The notes beneath the pieces are model-generated. The model was not told the DNA's origin, searched no databases, and saw only the letters and a program-made list of their open reading frames with translations. Positions 45,616-55,086 of a stretch of DNA of 64,000 bases are shown here, piece after piece (positions within the stretch are counted from its first letter, which is position 1; each line of letters opens with the position of its first letter). A program made the position numbers and the translations under genes. Where the stretch lies: positions 9,365-73,364 of the forward strand of contig JAUBSN010000040.1 of NCBI GenBank assembly GCA_036704825.1, in the 5' to 3' direction. Origin of the DNA: Microcoleus sp036704825 (lineage in GTDB: Bacteria > Cyanobacteriota > Cyanobacteriia > Cyanobacteriales > Microcoleaceae).

Positions 45616-46959
45616 CTATGTAGTATGACGGACAAAGGGAAGACCCAGTAGAACGACGATGACCCCTGCGATCGCGCCGATGCCTGTATAGACCAGACTG
45701 GAATAGAGCAAATAGCCACAAATGGCGCAGAAGACTATGGGAACGATCGGGTAAAGCGGTACGCTAAACGGGCGGAGTCGATGGGGTTCTCGAATGCGTA
45801 AAACAATTAACGACAGAGTGCCGATCAAAAAGAAAAACCAGAAGATGGGCGCAGTGTAGTCCACCATTGTTTCAAATCCTTTGCGGGTGAAGGTTCCCAG
45901 CCCAATCAGCGTCAGGGCGATCGCACCTTGCAATAAATAAGCGGTTGTCGGTGAACTCGGATGCGGGTGCCAGCGTCCCAACCACCGAAACGCAGACATA
46001 TCCTGCCCCAGAGCAAAGCTGCTGCGTGCCCCCGTAAAGATGCTGCCGTTGATCGACCCCAGCGTGGCAGTCACAACCAGTAAACTCACAAACGCGGCTC
46101 CCGGTTCACCCAGCACTCGCCGCAGTAAATCTGATGCAACGGCTTGAGAGTCGGCCATGCCTGCGATACCCAATCCCCGCAGATATGCCAGATTAATCAG
46201 CACGTAAAGTCCTGTAATGATGCCAATGCTCCAGAGGAACGATCGCACAATATTGCGCTGCGGGTTGTGAATTTCGGCAGAAATGTAAGCGGCTTCATTC
46301 CAACCCCCATAGGACAGCAGCACGAAGACCAGCGCTAAGCCCCAGTTCGAGGTAGGGGAGGCATTCGAGGAAAGGGACGGGACCGGAGGAGGGGAGGATG
46401 CCAGACCAACCACGATCGCCAGCACTAAGCCTAAAACGAGTATCACCGCTAGCCAGTTCTGGAGGCCTTTACTCTGGCGCAGTCCAATGATGTTGAGCAT
46501 TGTGAGCAGGGCGATTGCGACTGCTGCGTAAATTGCAGGCGAGTACCCACCTAGTGGAAGCAGCTCAGAGGCATAGTCGCCAAACACAAATGCCAGCAGC
46601 GCGATCGAGCCAGTCTGAATCACCGTCATGCGCGCCCAGGCAAATAAAACCGCGATCGGTTGCCCAAATGCCCGTTTCAGGTAGTAGTAGTTGCCGCCGA
46701 CATGGGGATATGCCGTTGCCAATTCGGCGTAGCAAAGTGCCCCCAGCAACGAGACAACACCGCCTATCAGCCAGACTCCTATGACACCACCAACCGTTCC
46801 GGTATTAGCAGCGACCAGAGCAGGGGTTTCAAAAATGCCTGCGCCGATTACTAGCCCGACAATCAAGGCGATCGCATCAATTAGAGTAATAGAAGGTTTT
46901 GGACTCCCTGTTTGGGGTTCTTTACGTTCCACCAGTGCAGTGTTCTCTAATCTATCCAC
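45616..46959 (-). CDS. APC superfamily amino acid permease
   Basis: 447 residues with about 12 membrane helices. The APC signature is at the start of helix 1 (ITLIDAIALIVGLVIGAGIFETPALVA), followed by YAELATAYPHVGGNYYYLKRAFG and GWNEAAYISAEIHNPQRNI. It should be a proton- or antiport-driven inner-membrane transporter of an amino acid or amine; specificity cannot be told. ATG 46959. The lipoprotein-methyltransferase gene lies 25 bp downstream on the same strand. Confidence 0.87.
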   Translation of the reverse strand: MDRLENTALVERKEPQTGSPKPSITLIDAIALIVGLVIGAGIFETPALVAANTGTVGGVIGVWLIGGVVSLLGALCYAELATAYPHVGGNYYYLKRAFGQPIAVLFAWARMTVIQTGSIALLAFVFGDYASELLPLGGYSPAIYAAVAIALLTMLNIIGLRQSKGLQNWLAVILVLGLVLAIVVGLASSPPPVPSLSSNASPTSNWGLALVFVLLSYGGWNEAAYISAEIHNPQRNIVRSFLWSIGIITGLYVLINLAYLRGLGIAGMADSQAVASDLLRRVLGEPGAAFVSLLVVTATLGSINGSIFTGARSSFALGQDMSAFRWLGRWHPHPSSPTTAYLLQGAIALTLIGLGTFTRKGFETMVDYTAPIFWFFFLIGTLSLIVLRIREPHRLRPFSVPLYPIVPIVFCAICGYLLYSSLVYTGIGAIAGVIVVLLGLPFVRHTT

Positions 46960-46987
46960 AGTTTTAGCTTCTCAACGAGTAGAATTT

Positions 46988-47110
46988 TTAACGACACCCA
47001 GGCGTAAAGCAATTTCCGTTTTTCCTAAAAATCCGACGCCCGCTCAGAAGAAGTAGAATTCCTGCGATACCAGAAATTAAAAATAGTTGCTGGAAACGTG
47101 AATTGTTCAT
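46988..47110 (-). CDS. 40-residue small membrane protein (possible)
   Basis: ATG 47108-47110 to stop 46988-46990; 40 residues with one hydrophobic helix (FLISGIAGILLLLSG) followed by a basic, Cys-containing tail. It lies 28 bp upstream of the permease start on the same strand, so it could be the first gene of that operon. No family is recognised and the evidence is limited to composition and position. Confidence 0.4.
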   Translation of the reverse strand: MNNSRFQQLFLISGIAGILLLLSGRRIFRKNGNCFTPGCR

Positions 47111-47178
47111 CCTCAAAAACCTATTTAGGATAGGGCTGACAATCAACGTCTACTCTTAGCATCCACAGCAAATGTGAC

Positions 47179-47361
47179 TCAAAGGTGACAATTCCCACAT
47201 TTTTCCAATTCATTACTCAGAACAGGTGCCCGTGCTTCAATTGTTTGCAGGATAATCAAACCAGAACGAACCATTGCTTGCACTGTGAGAAGAACATTCT
47301 CAATTTTTTGAGGACGATCGATCAGGGTGACAACAACCTGCACAGCAACCGCTTTCTTCGG
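47179..47361 (-). pseudogene. Remnant of a DUF190-like protein (C-terminal half)
   Basis: Minus-strand frame ending at stop 47179-47181: AVAVQVVVTLIDRPQKIENVLLTVQAMVRSGLIILQTIEARAP. This matches the last beta-alpha-beta of DUF190 proteins (..PVVVEIVDxPEKIE..L..L..MV..GL[IV]TL..V..). An in-frame stop at 47362-47364 cuts it off, and no N-terminal half is found upstream. Probably a decayed gene. Confidence 0.4.
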
Positions 47362-47833
47362 TTAGGACGCAAGGCGCAAGACAGCCAAATCTCTGGCGCA
47401 GAGAGTTTACGAGCGAGCCAGACTTGCGACAAAGGAGCGATCGCCAAGATGCCACAATCCTGAGAGTTGAGGTAGCATCTATCAAATCCGCGTCACTCCT
47501 GAAATCAATACACGATCGCTTCGACGATTGCCAACCAGACAGCCGCACAGATAATCCAGAAACAGCACTCAGCCTTAGGCAAGATGAGCAAATCCACAGG
47601 ATCTTGCACAATAGCAATCATCTTGTTGAACGGTTAGAAGCACTGGATTGCTAGATCGGGGCTCGGTATTGCCGGCAAATTTTCAGATCGAAAGTGATTA
47701 AACGACGAGCGATCGTGTCTGCAATAAAAAGTGATTTCAACAAGTGGATAAGCGGTTTTAGCTCTTTTCTTTGATTCACAAAAATTGATGGCAATTGGAG
47801 CGTAGCTCAAAAGTAATTAATAGGTAAAAATGC
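47362..47833. other. Spacer without a supported gene
   Basis: A 76-codon plus frame (47424-47654) is polar and has no recognisable family; antisense frames are no better. The region may hold further decay of the DUF190-like gene. The promoter for the dehydrogenase gene should lie in the AT-rich end near 47790-47830. Confidence 0.45.
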
Positions 47834-49057
47834 ATGAAACGAACAAACATTCTTAAAAGTAGGCTAATGTTAAGCATCATGGGTCTAGTTGGCTGCACTT
47901 ATCCCCAGGCGCAGGTGCGCGAAACACCGGCTTCTGTCCAAATCAGCAGTGAAACGCAGCAGGCACAAACTAATCAAACCGCCCAGCCAGCCAGTTGCAA
48001 ATTGGTAGAAGACGGGTTTGGTCCGCAGGGGCAGGTGAGTGTGCGGGTGGAAGAAGTGGTAACAGGGCTGGATGTTCCCTGGGGAATTGCCTTCTTACCA
48101 AACCGCGATCTGCTCGTTTCTGAACGATCGGGACGGGTGCGGCTAGTGCAAAATGGCAAGCTTCGCCCCCAAGCGATCGCCACCATCAATGTCAGCGATC
48201 GCGGTGAAGGTGGATTGCTGGGCATTGCCGCTCATCCCGATTTTGCCAATAACCGATTCTTTTATGTATATTTCACGGCCAACCAAAATGGCACTCCAGT
48301 CAATCGTGTGGAACGCTGGCAGTTGTCCCAGGATGGGGTGAGTGCAACCCGCGATCGCACCATTGTTGACAATATTCCCGTTGCTCAATTCCACAACGGC
48401 GGACGCATTCGGTTTGGTCCCGATGGGATGCTTTATATCGGTACCGGAGACGCCAGAGATCCAAACCTTTCTCAGAATGTCAAAAGTCTGGCCGGCAAGA
48501 TTTTGCGCGTCACCCCTGATGGCCGGGTACCCGCTGACAATCCCTTCCCGGGAAATCCAGTTTATCTCCTGGGGATTCGCAATACTCAAGGGTTTGACTG
48601 GGTGAACGCATCTACTCTGTGGGTCAGCGATCACGGCCCCAGTGGCGAGTTAGGGCGATCGGGACACGATAAAGTCAGTGTTGCCCGGGCCGGTGACAAT
48701 TTGGGCTGGCCCGCTATCTACCGCTGCGAATCGCAGCAAGGATTGGTAACTCCTGCGATCGTGTGGCAGCAGGCATTACCCCCCGGAGGAGCCACCATCT
48801 ACACAGGCAATGCGATTCCTGAATGGAAAGGCAACCTCATAGTTGCAGGACTGCGGGCAGAGCAATTGCAGCGAATCGTCATCGATCCTCGATCGGGTCA
48901 GGTGCAGCAGCATGAAGTGTATTTGCAGGGGCAGCAGGGACGGCTCAGAGAAGCGATTATGGGCCCCGATGGGGAATTGTACGTGACCACCAGTAATTGT
49001 GATGGTCGCGGCAGTTGCCCGCCAGAACAGGACAAGATTCTTCGGATTACTCGCTGA
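47834..49057 (+). CDS. PQQ-dependent sugar dehydrogenase family lipoprotein
   Basis: 407 residues. An N-terminal lipoprotein signal (KSRLMLSIMGLVGC, lipobox LVGC) is followed by a Gln/Thr-rich spacer and a six-bladed beta-propeller of the soluble glucose/sorbosone dehydrogenase type: GLDVPWGIAFLPNRDLLVSERSGR, GLLGIAAHPDFANNRFFYVYFT, HNGGRIRFGPDGMLYIGTGDA, IRNTQGFDW, SDHGPSGELG. It likely oxidises sugars in the periplasm if PQQ is available; cyanobacteria often lack PQQ synthesis, so true activity is uncertain. ATG 47834. Confidence 0.85.
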   Translation: MKRTNILKSRLMLSIMGLVGCTYPQAQVRETPASVQISSETQQAQTNQTAQPASCKLVEDGFGPQGQVSVRVEEVVTGLDVPWGIAFLPNRDLLVSERSGRVRLVQNGKLRPQAIATINVSDRGEGGLLGIAAHPDFANNRFFYVYFTANQNGTPVNRVERWQLSQDGVSATRDRTIVDNIPVAQFHNGGRIRFGPDGMLYIGTGDARDPNLSQNVKSLAGKILRVTPDGRVPADNPFPGNPVYLLGIRNTQGFDWVNASTLWVSDHGPSGELGRSGHDKVSVARAGDNLGWPAIYRCESQQGLVTPAIVWQQALPPGGATIYTGNAIPEWKGNLIVAGLRAEQLQRIVIDPRSGQVQQHEVYLQGQQGRLREAIMGPDGELYVTTSNCDGRGSCPPEQDKILRITR

Positions 49058-49185
49058 GTCTGTTTTTGAACCTGTCACCTTCCGATCGCTTTTGGGCTTC
49101 AAATTTAAAACAGGTAGAGAATCACGATCGTTCAAGCGATTGCTTTAACTGTTCTTTGATGAGTTGAATGGGTAATTCTAATTGA

Positions 49186-49323
49186 ATGGCAATCAAAACC
49201 GGAATACTCAACAATTTGCCAGAATGGGCAAAGCCTGTACCTTTCCAGATTAAATCAATCGCTATCAAAGATGCTTGTCGGGCCGTCAAAGCAGCAAAAC
49301 AGGGATTTAAGAAAGACGGTTAA
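49186..49323 (+). pseudogene. Short TnpB (IS200/IS605 accessory protein) fragment
   Basis: A 45-codon frame (ATG 49186 to TAA 49321) reads NNLPEWAKPVPFQIKSIAIKDACRAVKAAKQGFKKDG. This matches an N-terminal region of TnpB RNA-guided nucleases (LPEW..T.FQIK..AI.DAC.A.K.AK). The rest of the gene and the transposon ends are absent, so it is a relic. Confidence 0.5.
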
Positions 49324-49442
49324 ATTCGCAAATGTAGGTTTCGGAGTATAAAAAATACTAAGCTGTCGCGAATTTAAATTGTATGTTCAGGGCGGGCGGA
49401 ACTCCCACCTACAAGACTTTAATTTTTTTGACATACATTTAA

Positions 49443-49649
49443 ATGCCGCAACAGTTTAAGCAGTCTATTTATGTGCCAAAATCTGCCATGAAAGATTGTG
49501 ATGTTTACAGTATCATGTTGCAATTGGTAGCAGGCACAACGCTCATTTTGTTGGGAGTTGCTGTTCTCTTTGCCTGGATTCAAACTCGAATTGAGCCGAT
49601 CGATCTTAGAGAAGACACAATTTCTAGTCCTTCTCATCACAGGCACTAA
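49443..49649 (+). CDS. Small single-helix membrane protein (hypothetical)
   Basis: 68 residues with one membrane helix (LQLVAGTTLILLGVAVLFAW, ~28-47) flanked by charged ends and a His-rich C-terminus. ATG 49443. No family recognised. It faces the 129-aa minus-strand gene tail to tail. Confidence 0.4.
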   Translation: MPQQFKQSIYVPKSAMKDCDVYSIMLQLVAGTTLILLGVAVLFAWIQTRIEPIDLREDTISSPSHHRH

Positions 49650-49723
49650 ATCCATGCTTGCGATCGGCGGCACTCGCTCTATTTCCTACTCGCCAATGGT
49701 GCAGCAATTTTTCGATCGTATGC

Positions 49724-50113
49724 TTAGTTCTTAATCCGGTAGCCGATCAGTTTGCGGACATTTGCAAGTGGCATTGCTAATTCTTGGGCGATCGCTGCTT
49801 CGACCTGACTGGTTTGAGTTAGTGGAAACTCGTATTCTAGCTTCTTTAAAGTTGAGTCACTGGTGTTGACAAAAATAGTGGTAACACCCAGGCTGCAATC
49901 GATTTCTGCATTGATGCTCGAGATTGTTACTGGTAATCTCCGATTTAACTGTCTATCTGCCTGGAGTTTGTGGACAGAGTTATACGGACGGCTGAGAACT
50001 TGAGCCGCGATGAAGTTACCTGTAGTCCAGAATAAGGCTGCTACCAAAGGCAGAGGTACCCATAATTCCCAGGCAGCGCGGTGTAGAAGTGGTAGGAAGC
50101 GAGGTAAAGCCAT
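49724..50113 (-). CDS. Hypothetical membrane-anchored protein divergent from rppAB
   Basis: 129 residues. One N-terminal membrane helix (LWVPLPLVAALFWTTGNFIAAQVL) is followed by a ~95-residue soluble domain (VTISSINAEIDCSLGVTTIFVNTSD...LEYEFPLTQTSQVEAAIAQELAMPLANVRKLIGYRI). The soluble part looks like an extracytoplasmic domain that could sense or signal. A shared, divergent promoter region of ~148 bp with the RppA gene suggests it is a target or partner of that two-component system. Family not named with confidence. Confidence 0.65.
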   Translation of the reverse strand: MALPRFLPLLHRAAWELWVPLPLVAALFWTTGNFIAAQVLSRPYNSVHKLQADRQLNRRLPVTISSINAEIDCSLGVTTIFVNTSDSTLKKLEYEFPLTQTSQVEAAIAQELAMPLANVRKLIGYRIKN

Positions 50114-50260
50114 TGAAATGTTGGATTTTAGATTTAGATTGCTCGAAATAATCTGGAGAAACTACCAACATTTTAGTTAGCTGCAGATTGGCATAAATCT
50201 TACCTCTGATGGAGGCTTTTCCTAAATTTCTTCTCTACCATACATACAATTTGCCAAACA

Positions 50261-50947
50261 ATGGTTAGACGGATGCGAATTCTGCTGGTAGAAGACGATT
50301 TAGATCAACTGGAGCCACTTCAAGCTGCTCTCTCTGAGGCAGGACATATTGTGGATGGTGTAGAAGATGGGGCGACTGCCCAGTGGATTTTATCGAAGCG
50401 GGACTACGATCTGTTGATCCTGGATTGGTTATTACCTGAAGTCAGTGGCTTAAGCTTATGCCAGCAATACCGCCGTCTGGGAAAAACGGCCCCAGTGTTG
50501 CTGTTGACCGCCAAAGATGCGATTGTTGACAAAATTAGCGGTTTAGACGCTGGAGCAGATGATTATCTCATCAAACCTGCCGATGTGTTTGAACTGCTGG
50601 CACGGGTGCGGGCATTGGGACGACGATCGCCGCTTTGGAAAGGGGATACTTTACAGGTTGAAGATCTGACTCTACATCTATCAACGCTGACTGTGGAACG
50701 GAGAGAGCAAAGTCTGCATTTATCGACTCGCGAATTTCTATTTCTAGAGTATCTGATGCGCCATCCCCGTCAGGTACTCTCCCGCAGCCAAATTGAACAA
50801 GCTTTGTGGGAGTGGGGCAGCGAACCGGAGAGTAATGCGATTACTGTCCTAGTGCGTCGTCTGCGGCAGCGATTGCAGATGATAGGTGCTGTCAGTTGGC
50901 TAGAAACCGTATATGGTATGGGATATCGCTTGAATCCAGATGTTTAA
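50261..50947 (+). CDS. rppA: Two-component response regulator, OmpR/PhoB family (RppA-like)
   Basis: 228 residues. The receiver domain has the acidic pair (ILLVEDDLDQLEPLQAAL), phospho-acceptor Asp (LLILDWLLPEVSG) and Lys (YLIKPADVFELLARV). The C-terminal winged helix (RREQSLHLSTREFLFLEYLMRHPRQVLSRSQIEQALW, then GYRLNPDV) binds DNA. The protein resembles cyanobacterial RppA/NrsR regulators linked to photosystem stoichiometry or metal response. ATG 50261 overlaps nothing; ATG 50273 gives the more typical MRILLVEDD start. The kinase gene overlaps its 3' end by 8 bp. Confidence 0.85.
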   Translation: MVRRMRILLVEDDLDQLEPLQAALSEAGHIVDGVEDGATAQWILSKRDYDLLILDWLLPEVSGLSLCQQYRRLGKTAPVLLLTAKDAIVDKISGLDAGADDYLIKPADVFELLARVRALGRRSPLWKGDTLQVEDLTLHLSTLTVERREQSLHLSTREFLFLEYLMRHPRQVLSRSQIEQALWEWGSEPESNAITVLVRRLRQRLQMIGAVSWLETVYGMGYRLNPDV

Positions 50948-52196
50948 TCGCAGCCGCCGCAATCTTGCCCACTGGTTTACGCTCTCGATGGGGGCTATTC
51001 TCATCATTTTTGCAGGGATCATTTACTACCAGCGCTCGGTTAACCGCTTAGAAGAGAGCGATCGACTACTCTACAAAAAAGCAAGAGTCATGGCTGCCAA
51101 TATTGACTGTGGTTGGCGGCAGGGAAAAGAACACGTCGATCTGAGTAACGTTCCGATTCTTGGGAATTATTCTCCTCCCTCTGACAGTGAAGTTGTTTAC
51201 GTTCGCTGGTATTCAGCGACTGGACAACTGCAACAGTTTTATGGGGTGCAGCCCTCGGATCGGATAGAGGCGATCGCGGCGTTTCAAACCATTAAGTCTC
51301 CCCCCGAGTGGCTGCGACAATTAACCCTTCCGGTTGACTGCAACGGACGCGCGATCGGCTACCTCCAGATTGCCATCCCGTTGACGGATGCTCGGGAAAC
51401 ACTCAGAGAGTTACTGATTGTGATGGTGGTAACAATTCCCTTGACCCTGGGCGCTATTAGTCTAGTAGGTTGGTTTTTAGGCGGGTTGGCAATGCAGCCC
51501 ATTCAAAACGCCTATGCCCAAATGCAACGATTTACGTCTGATGCTTCCCACGAACTAAGGGCACCGCTGGCCACCATACTCAGCAATGCCCAGGTTGGCT
51601 TACTCAGCCCAGTCGATGCCGGCAAGCCTAAGCACTCTCGATTGGAAAAGATTGCTGAAACCGCTAAGTCGATGAATCGGTTGGTTACCGATCTCTTGTT
51701 TTTGGCACGACAGGCAGGACATTTAGACCCAAACTCGCTTCAATCGATTCACTTGAATGACCTGTTGAAAGATACGATCGCCGCTGCCTCAATACAGGGT
51801 GTTGCCCAGCATTTAAGCCTTCATTTACAACTGCCTGAAGAGAGAGTTATCATCAAAGCCAATTCGGATTTATTAAAACAATCTATCACTAATCTACTCA
51901 CCAATGCCTGCAAATATACCTTACCTGAAGGAACTGTGTGGCTGCGGTTGTTGACTCAATCTCATCGCATTTTAATTCAAATAGAAGATACGGGAATCGG
52001 CATTCCCGATGTAGATTTGCCACACATTTTTGAGCGATTTTACCGAGTTGATGAGGTACGAACGCGGAAGAAAGGCGGCTCGGGATTGGGATTGGCGATC
52101 GCCCAGCAAATTGTGGAAGCTCACGGCGGACACCTAACGGTAAGTAGCGAGGTTGGGAAAGGTTCTCTGTTTCAAATAGAACTGCCCCTGTCATAG
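50940..52196 (+). CDS. rppB: Sensor histidine kinase (RppB-like)
   Basis: 418 residues. Two membrane helices (~12-30 and ~158-180) frame a ~125-residue periplasmic domain. Then come a HAMP-like linker, the phospho-His box (FTSDASHELRAPLATIL), and an ATPase domain with N (NLLTNACKYT), DTGIGIP and GSGLGLAIAQQIVEAHGG motifs. Cognate kinase of the overlapping RppA. The ligand sensed is not evident from sequence; RppB/NrsS homologues respond to redox or nickel. Confidence 0.87.
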   Translation: MFNRSRRNLAHWFTLSMGAILIIFAGIIYYQRSVNRLEESDRLLYKKARVMAANIDCGWRQGKEHVDLSNVPILGNYSPPSDSEVVYVRWYSATGQLQQFYGVQPSDRIEAIAAFQTIKSPPEWLRQLTLPVDCNGRAIGYLQIAIPLTDARETLRELLIVMVVTIPLTLGAISLVGWFLGGLAMQPIQNAYAQMQRFTSDASHELRAPLATILSNAQVGLLSPVDAGKPKHSRLEKIAETAKSMNRLVTDLLFLARQAGHLDPNSLQSIHLNDLLKDTIAAASIQGVAQHLSLHLQLPEERVIIKANSDLLKQSITNLLTNACKYTLPEGTVWLRLLTQSHRILIQIEDTGIGIPDVDLPHIFERFYRVDEVRTRKKGGSGLGLAIAQQIVEAHGGHLTVSSEVGKGSLFQIELPLS

Positions 52197-52464
52197 AAGA
52201 TATCCTGAAGATTGTCACTCTGGAATCACAGTTGCGATCGATTGGGCAGTTGCGGTTTCAACCGCCGAGGGTAAAGTGCGCGACTGTATGAACTTCCACA
52301 GCCGATCGCACTTTTGTCGATCTGTCGCTGTCGCGCACCTACTCCCCAATCAATCTGAAACAAGCAGATTTTATCTCAATTAGCAATGAGCAATTACTCA
52401 TCACGACTTAGCAATTAGCAATTAGCAATTACTCTACAAGTAATTACCAATTACCAACCGTAAA

Positions 52465-54618
52465 CTATTTATTCAGCGCTTCGCGGGCGGCTACCGCTTC
52501 GTCGGGATGAATGTTCAATCGGGTCAAATTAATTCGACCTTTATTGTCAATTTCTCGCACTTTGACAATCACTTCATCGTTCACAGCTAACTCGTCTTCC
52601 ACTTTGCCAACGCGGTAGTCAGCTAACTGGGAAATGTGAATCATTCCTTCTTTTCCGGGCAAAATTTCCACAAAAGCGCCGATCGGAATAATTCGAGTTA
52701 CGCGGCCGACATAAACGTCTCCTGCATTTAACTTGCGCGTCATGCCTTGGACAATATTGTAAGCCCGCTGAGCTTTTTCGCTGTCGTTGCCGGCAATTGT
52801 CACGGTTCCGTCGTCTTCGATGTCAATTTTGACACCGGTTTCTTCGGTGATGGCTTTGATCGTTTTACCACCTGGCCCAATTACCAAACCGATAAATTCC
52901 GGATCGATTTTCAGGGTTAGCAAACGCGGTGCAAACGGCGACATTTCCTTGCGGGGAGTGTCGATGGTTGCCAGCATTCTTTCTAAAATTTGCAGTCTGG
53001 CCGGTTTGGCTTGGCGGATGGCATTGGCAATTACATCTAAGGGCAAACCTTTGATTTTCATGTCCATCTGCAAAGCGGTAATGCCGGTGTCGGTACCGGC
53101 TACTTTGAAGTCCATGTCGCCCAAAAAGTCTTCAATTGCCTGAATGTCAGTCAAAATTCGGACTTCATCGCCTTCTTTAATTAAGCCCATTGCCGCGCCG
53201 CTGACGGGTTGGGAAAGGGGAACGCCTGCATCCATTAAGGCTAGCGTTGAGGCGCAAACTGAACCCATTGAGGTCGAACCGTCGGAAGAAAGGACTTCTG
53301 AAACTACGCGAATCACGTAGGGGAAATCTTCTTTGGATGGCAAGACCGGCAGCAAAGCGCGTTCTGCCAGGGCTCCGTGACCGATTTCTCGGCGTCCGGG
53401 CGATCGCATCGGCTTGGTTTCTCCTACCGAAAACGGCGGGAAATTGTAGTGATGCAGGTAGCGTTTGTCTTGCTGCGGGTGCAAGTCGTCTCCTAAGTCT
53501 TGGGCGTCGCCTGGGGTTCCCAGGGTAGCTGCAGACAAGACTTGAGTCAACCCGCGATTAAACAACCCGCTGCCGTGTACTCGCGACGGCAGCACCCCTA
53601 CGCGACAAGAAACGGGTCGCACCTCGTCTAGCTTGCGACCGTCTACACGGACGCCATCATCGAGGATTTGCTGGCGCATGATTTTTTTGGTAACATCTTT
53701 GAAAACGTTGCCGATCGCCTTGGTGTTGGCGGTGGCCGCTAGTTTTACCGGGTCTTCTTCCGGGAGTTCGGCGATCGCAGCTTCGACTGCATTTGCCTTA
53801 ACTTCGTCCAATGCTGCATTCCGTATTGTTTTGTCTGTTTCAAATCTTGACAAAATGGTGCGGATGGGTTCTCGGGCGCGATCGCGAATAAAGTTTTCCA
53901 GGGCAGAATCTAAGGATGGCCGTTCCTCTACCACCAAATCGATGCCCAATTCCGCCATAATTTCGCGCTGGGCTTGAATCAAGTCACAGGCTGCTTCGTA
54001 GCCGAAGTCGATCGCTTCGATGATATCCTGTTCCGGCAATTGGTTAGCGCCGGCTTCCACCATGATTACTCCCTCAGGAGAACCGGCTACCACCAGATCC
54101 AACTCGCCTTCTTTGATTTCGCTGTAGGTGGGGTTGATGATGAAATCGTCCCCTACCAAACCGACTCGCACCGCCGCCATCGGCCCGTAAAACGGCATTT
54201 TCCCCAGCAGTATGGCCACCGAAGCCCCCGTCACCGCCAAAACGTCCGGCGGCACTTGTTCGTCCATCGAAACCGTTGTGGCTACAACTTGAATGTCATC
54301 TCGCAGCCAGCTTGGAAATAGCGGTCGCAGGGGTCGATCGATCAAACGGCCAGTCAAAGTCACTTTTTCTGGGGGACGCCCTTCCCTTCGCAAAAATCCA
54401 CCGGGAATTTTACCGCCAGCGTAGAGTCTCTCTTCGTAATCCACCAACAGGGGCAGGAAATCAATTCCTTCTCTCCCCGCAGATCGAGTCGCCGTCACTA
54501 AAACCGCCGTGTCACCCGACTGAATCAAAACTGCACCGCCTGCTTGAGGCGCTAGTAAACCAATCTTCAGTCTAATATCCCGTCCATCGAAGGATATCGA
54601 CTTGTCTATCTCTACCAT
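52465..54618 (-). CDS. pnp: Polyribonucleotide nucleotidyltransferase (PNPase)
   Basis: 717 residues, full length. Two RNase PH domains (first: LAPQAGGAVLIQSGDTAVLVTAT, FLRREGRPPEKV; second: HGSGLFNRGLTQVLS, FPPFSVGETKPMRSPGRREIGHG) with the linking alpha domain, then KH (VIGPGGKTIKAITEETG ~ residues 560-580) and S1 (VGRVTRIIPIGAFVEILPGKEGMIH) RNA-binding domains. It degrades RNA by phosphorolysis from the 3' end and is a core exoribonuclease. ATG 54618. No rpsO is seen adjacent. Confidence 0.96.
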   Translation of the reverse strand: MVEIDKSISFDGRDIRLKIGLLAPQAGGAVLIQSGDTAVLVTATRSAGREGIDFLPLLVDYEERLYAGGKIPGGFLRREGRPPEKVTLTGRLIDRPLRPLFPSWLRDDIQVVATTVSMDEQVPPDVLAVTGASVAILLGKMPFYGPMAAVRVGLVGDDFIINPTYSEIKEGELDLVVAGSPEGVIMVEAGANQLPEQDIIEAIDFGYEAACDLIQAQREIMAELGIDLVVEERPSLDSALENFIRDRAREPIRTILSRFETDKTIRNAALDEVKANAVEAAIAELPEEDPVKLAATANTKAIGNVFKDVTKKIMRQQILDDGVRVDGRKLDEVRPVSCRVGVLPSRVHGSGLFNRGLTQVLSAATLGTPGDAQDLGDDLHPQQDKRYLHHYNFPPFSVGETKPMRSPGRREIGHGALAERALLPVLPSKEDFPYVIRVVSEVLSSDGSTSMGSVCASTLALMDAGVPLSQPVSGAAMGLIKEGDEVRILTDIQAIEDFLGDMDFKVAGTDTGITALQMDMKIKGLPLDVIANAIRQAKPARLQILERMLATIDTPRKEMSPFAPRLLTLKIDPEFIGLVIGPGGKTIKAITEETGVKIDIEDDGTVTIAGNDSEKAQRAYNIVQGMTRKLNAGDVYVGRVTRIIPIGAFVEILPGKEGMIHISQLADYRVGKVEDELAVNDEVIVKVREIDNKGRINLTRLNIHPDEAVAAREALNK

Positions 54619-54864
54619 GTAGCACTGCTTCCTTATCTACCACATTCTTTCTCTGTCGGGATCGTAACATTACCACAGGAGGTTTGAGAGTCCGACGCCA
54701 AAACACAGGGATAATCGCCTCGCGATCGACTGTCTGTGTCTCGATTCTAAGCATTTATACTCGATAATTATTTTTTGCAGTCTGGGGTCGATTCTCCCGT
54801 CGATCGCCCGCTAAACGCCTTCCATAGATGGTACGATGAATTTTCGTTTGGGAATTGGGAAGTT

Positions 54865-54901
54865 GAAGGAAGAAGGAAGAAGGAAGAAGGAAGAAGTAAG
54901 A
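54865..54901. repeat. GGAAGAA heptamer array
   Basis: About five AAGGAAG units in the spacer 54619-55086, between pnp and the divergently transcribed SNF2 gene. The same unit occurs inside the SNF2 gene (55804-55880) and, complementary, at 58561-58655. Confidence 0.8.
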
Positions 54902-55086
54902 AGCATTTAGTTATCTAGGACAGGGAAGAAGCGGTAAAATCCGCACGGCTCACCTACATATACAGGTTCTACCTAATTCCTATCTGGCTCGAAATATCCT
55001 TTGTTTGTTTAAATTTTTATTCATAAATCCCATATAAATGCTGTAGTAAACCTCGCACTAAACTACAAATATCAGGGTAAAAAAAA

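Noticed and set aside
47424..47654. 76-codon plus frame between permease and dehydrogenase genes
   Set aside because: Polar sequence without a recognisable domain; overlaps a region of gene decay.
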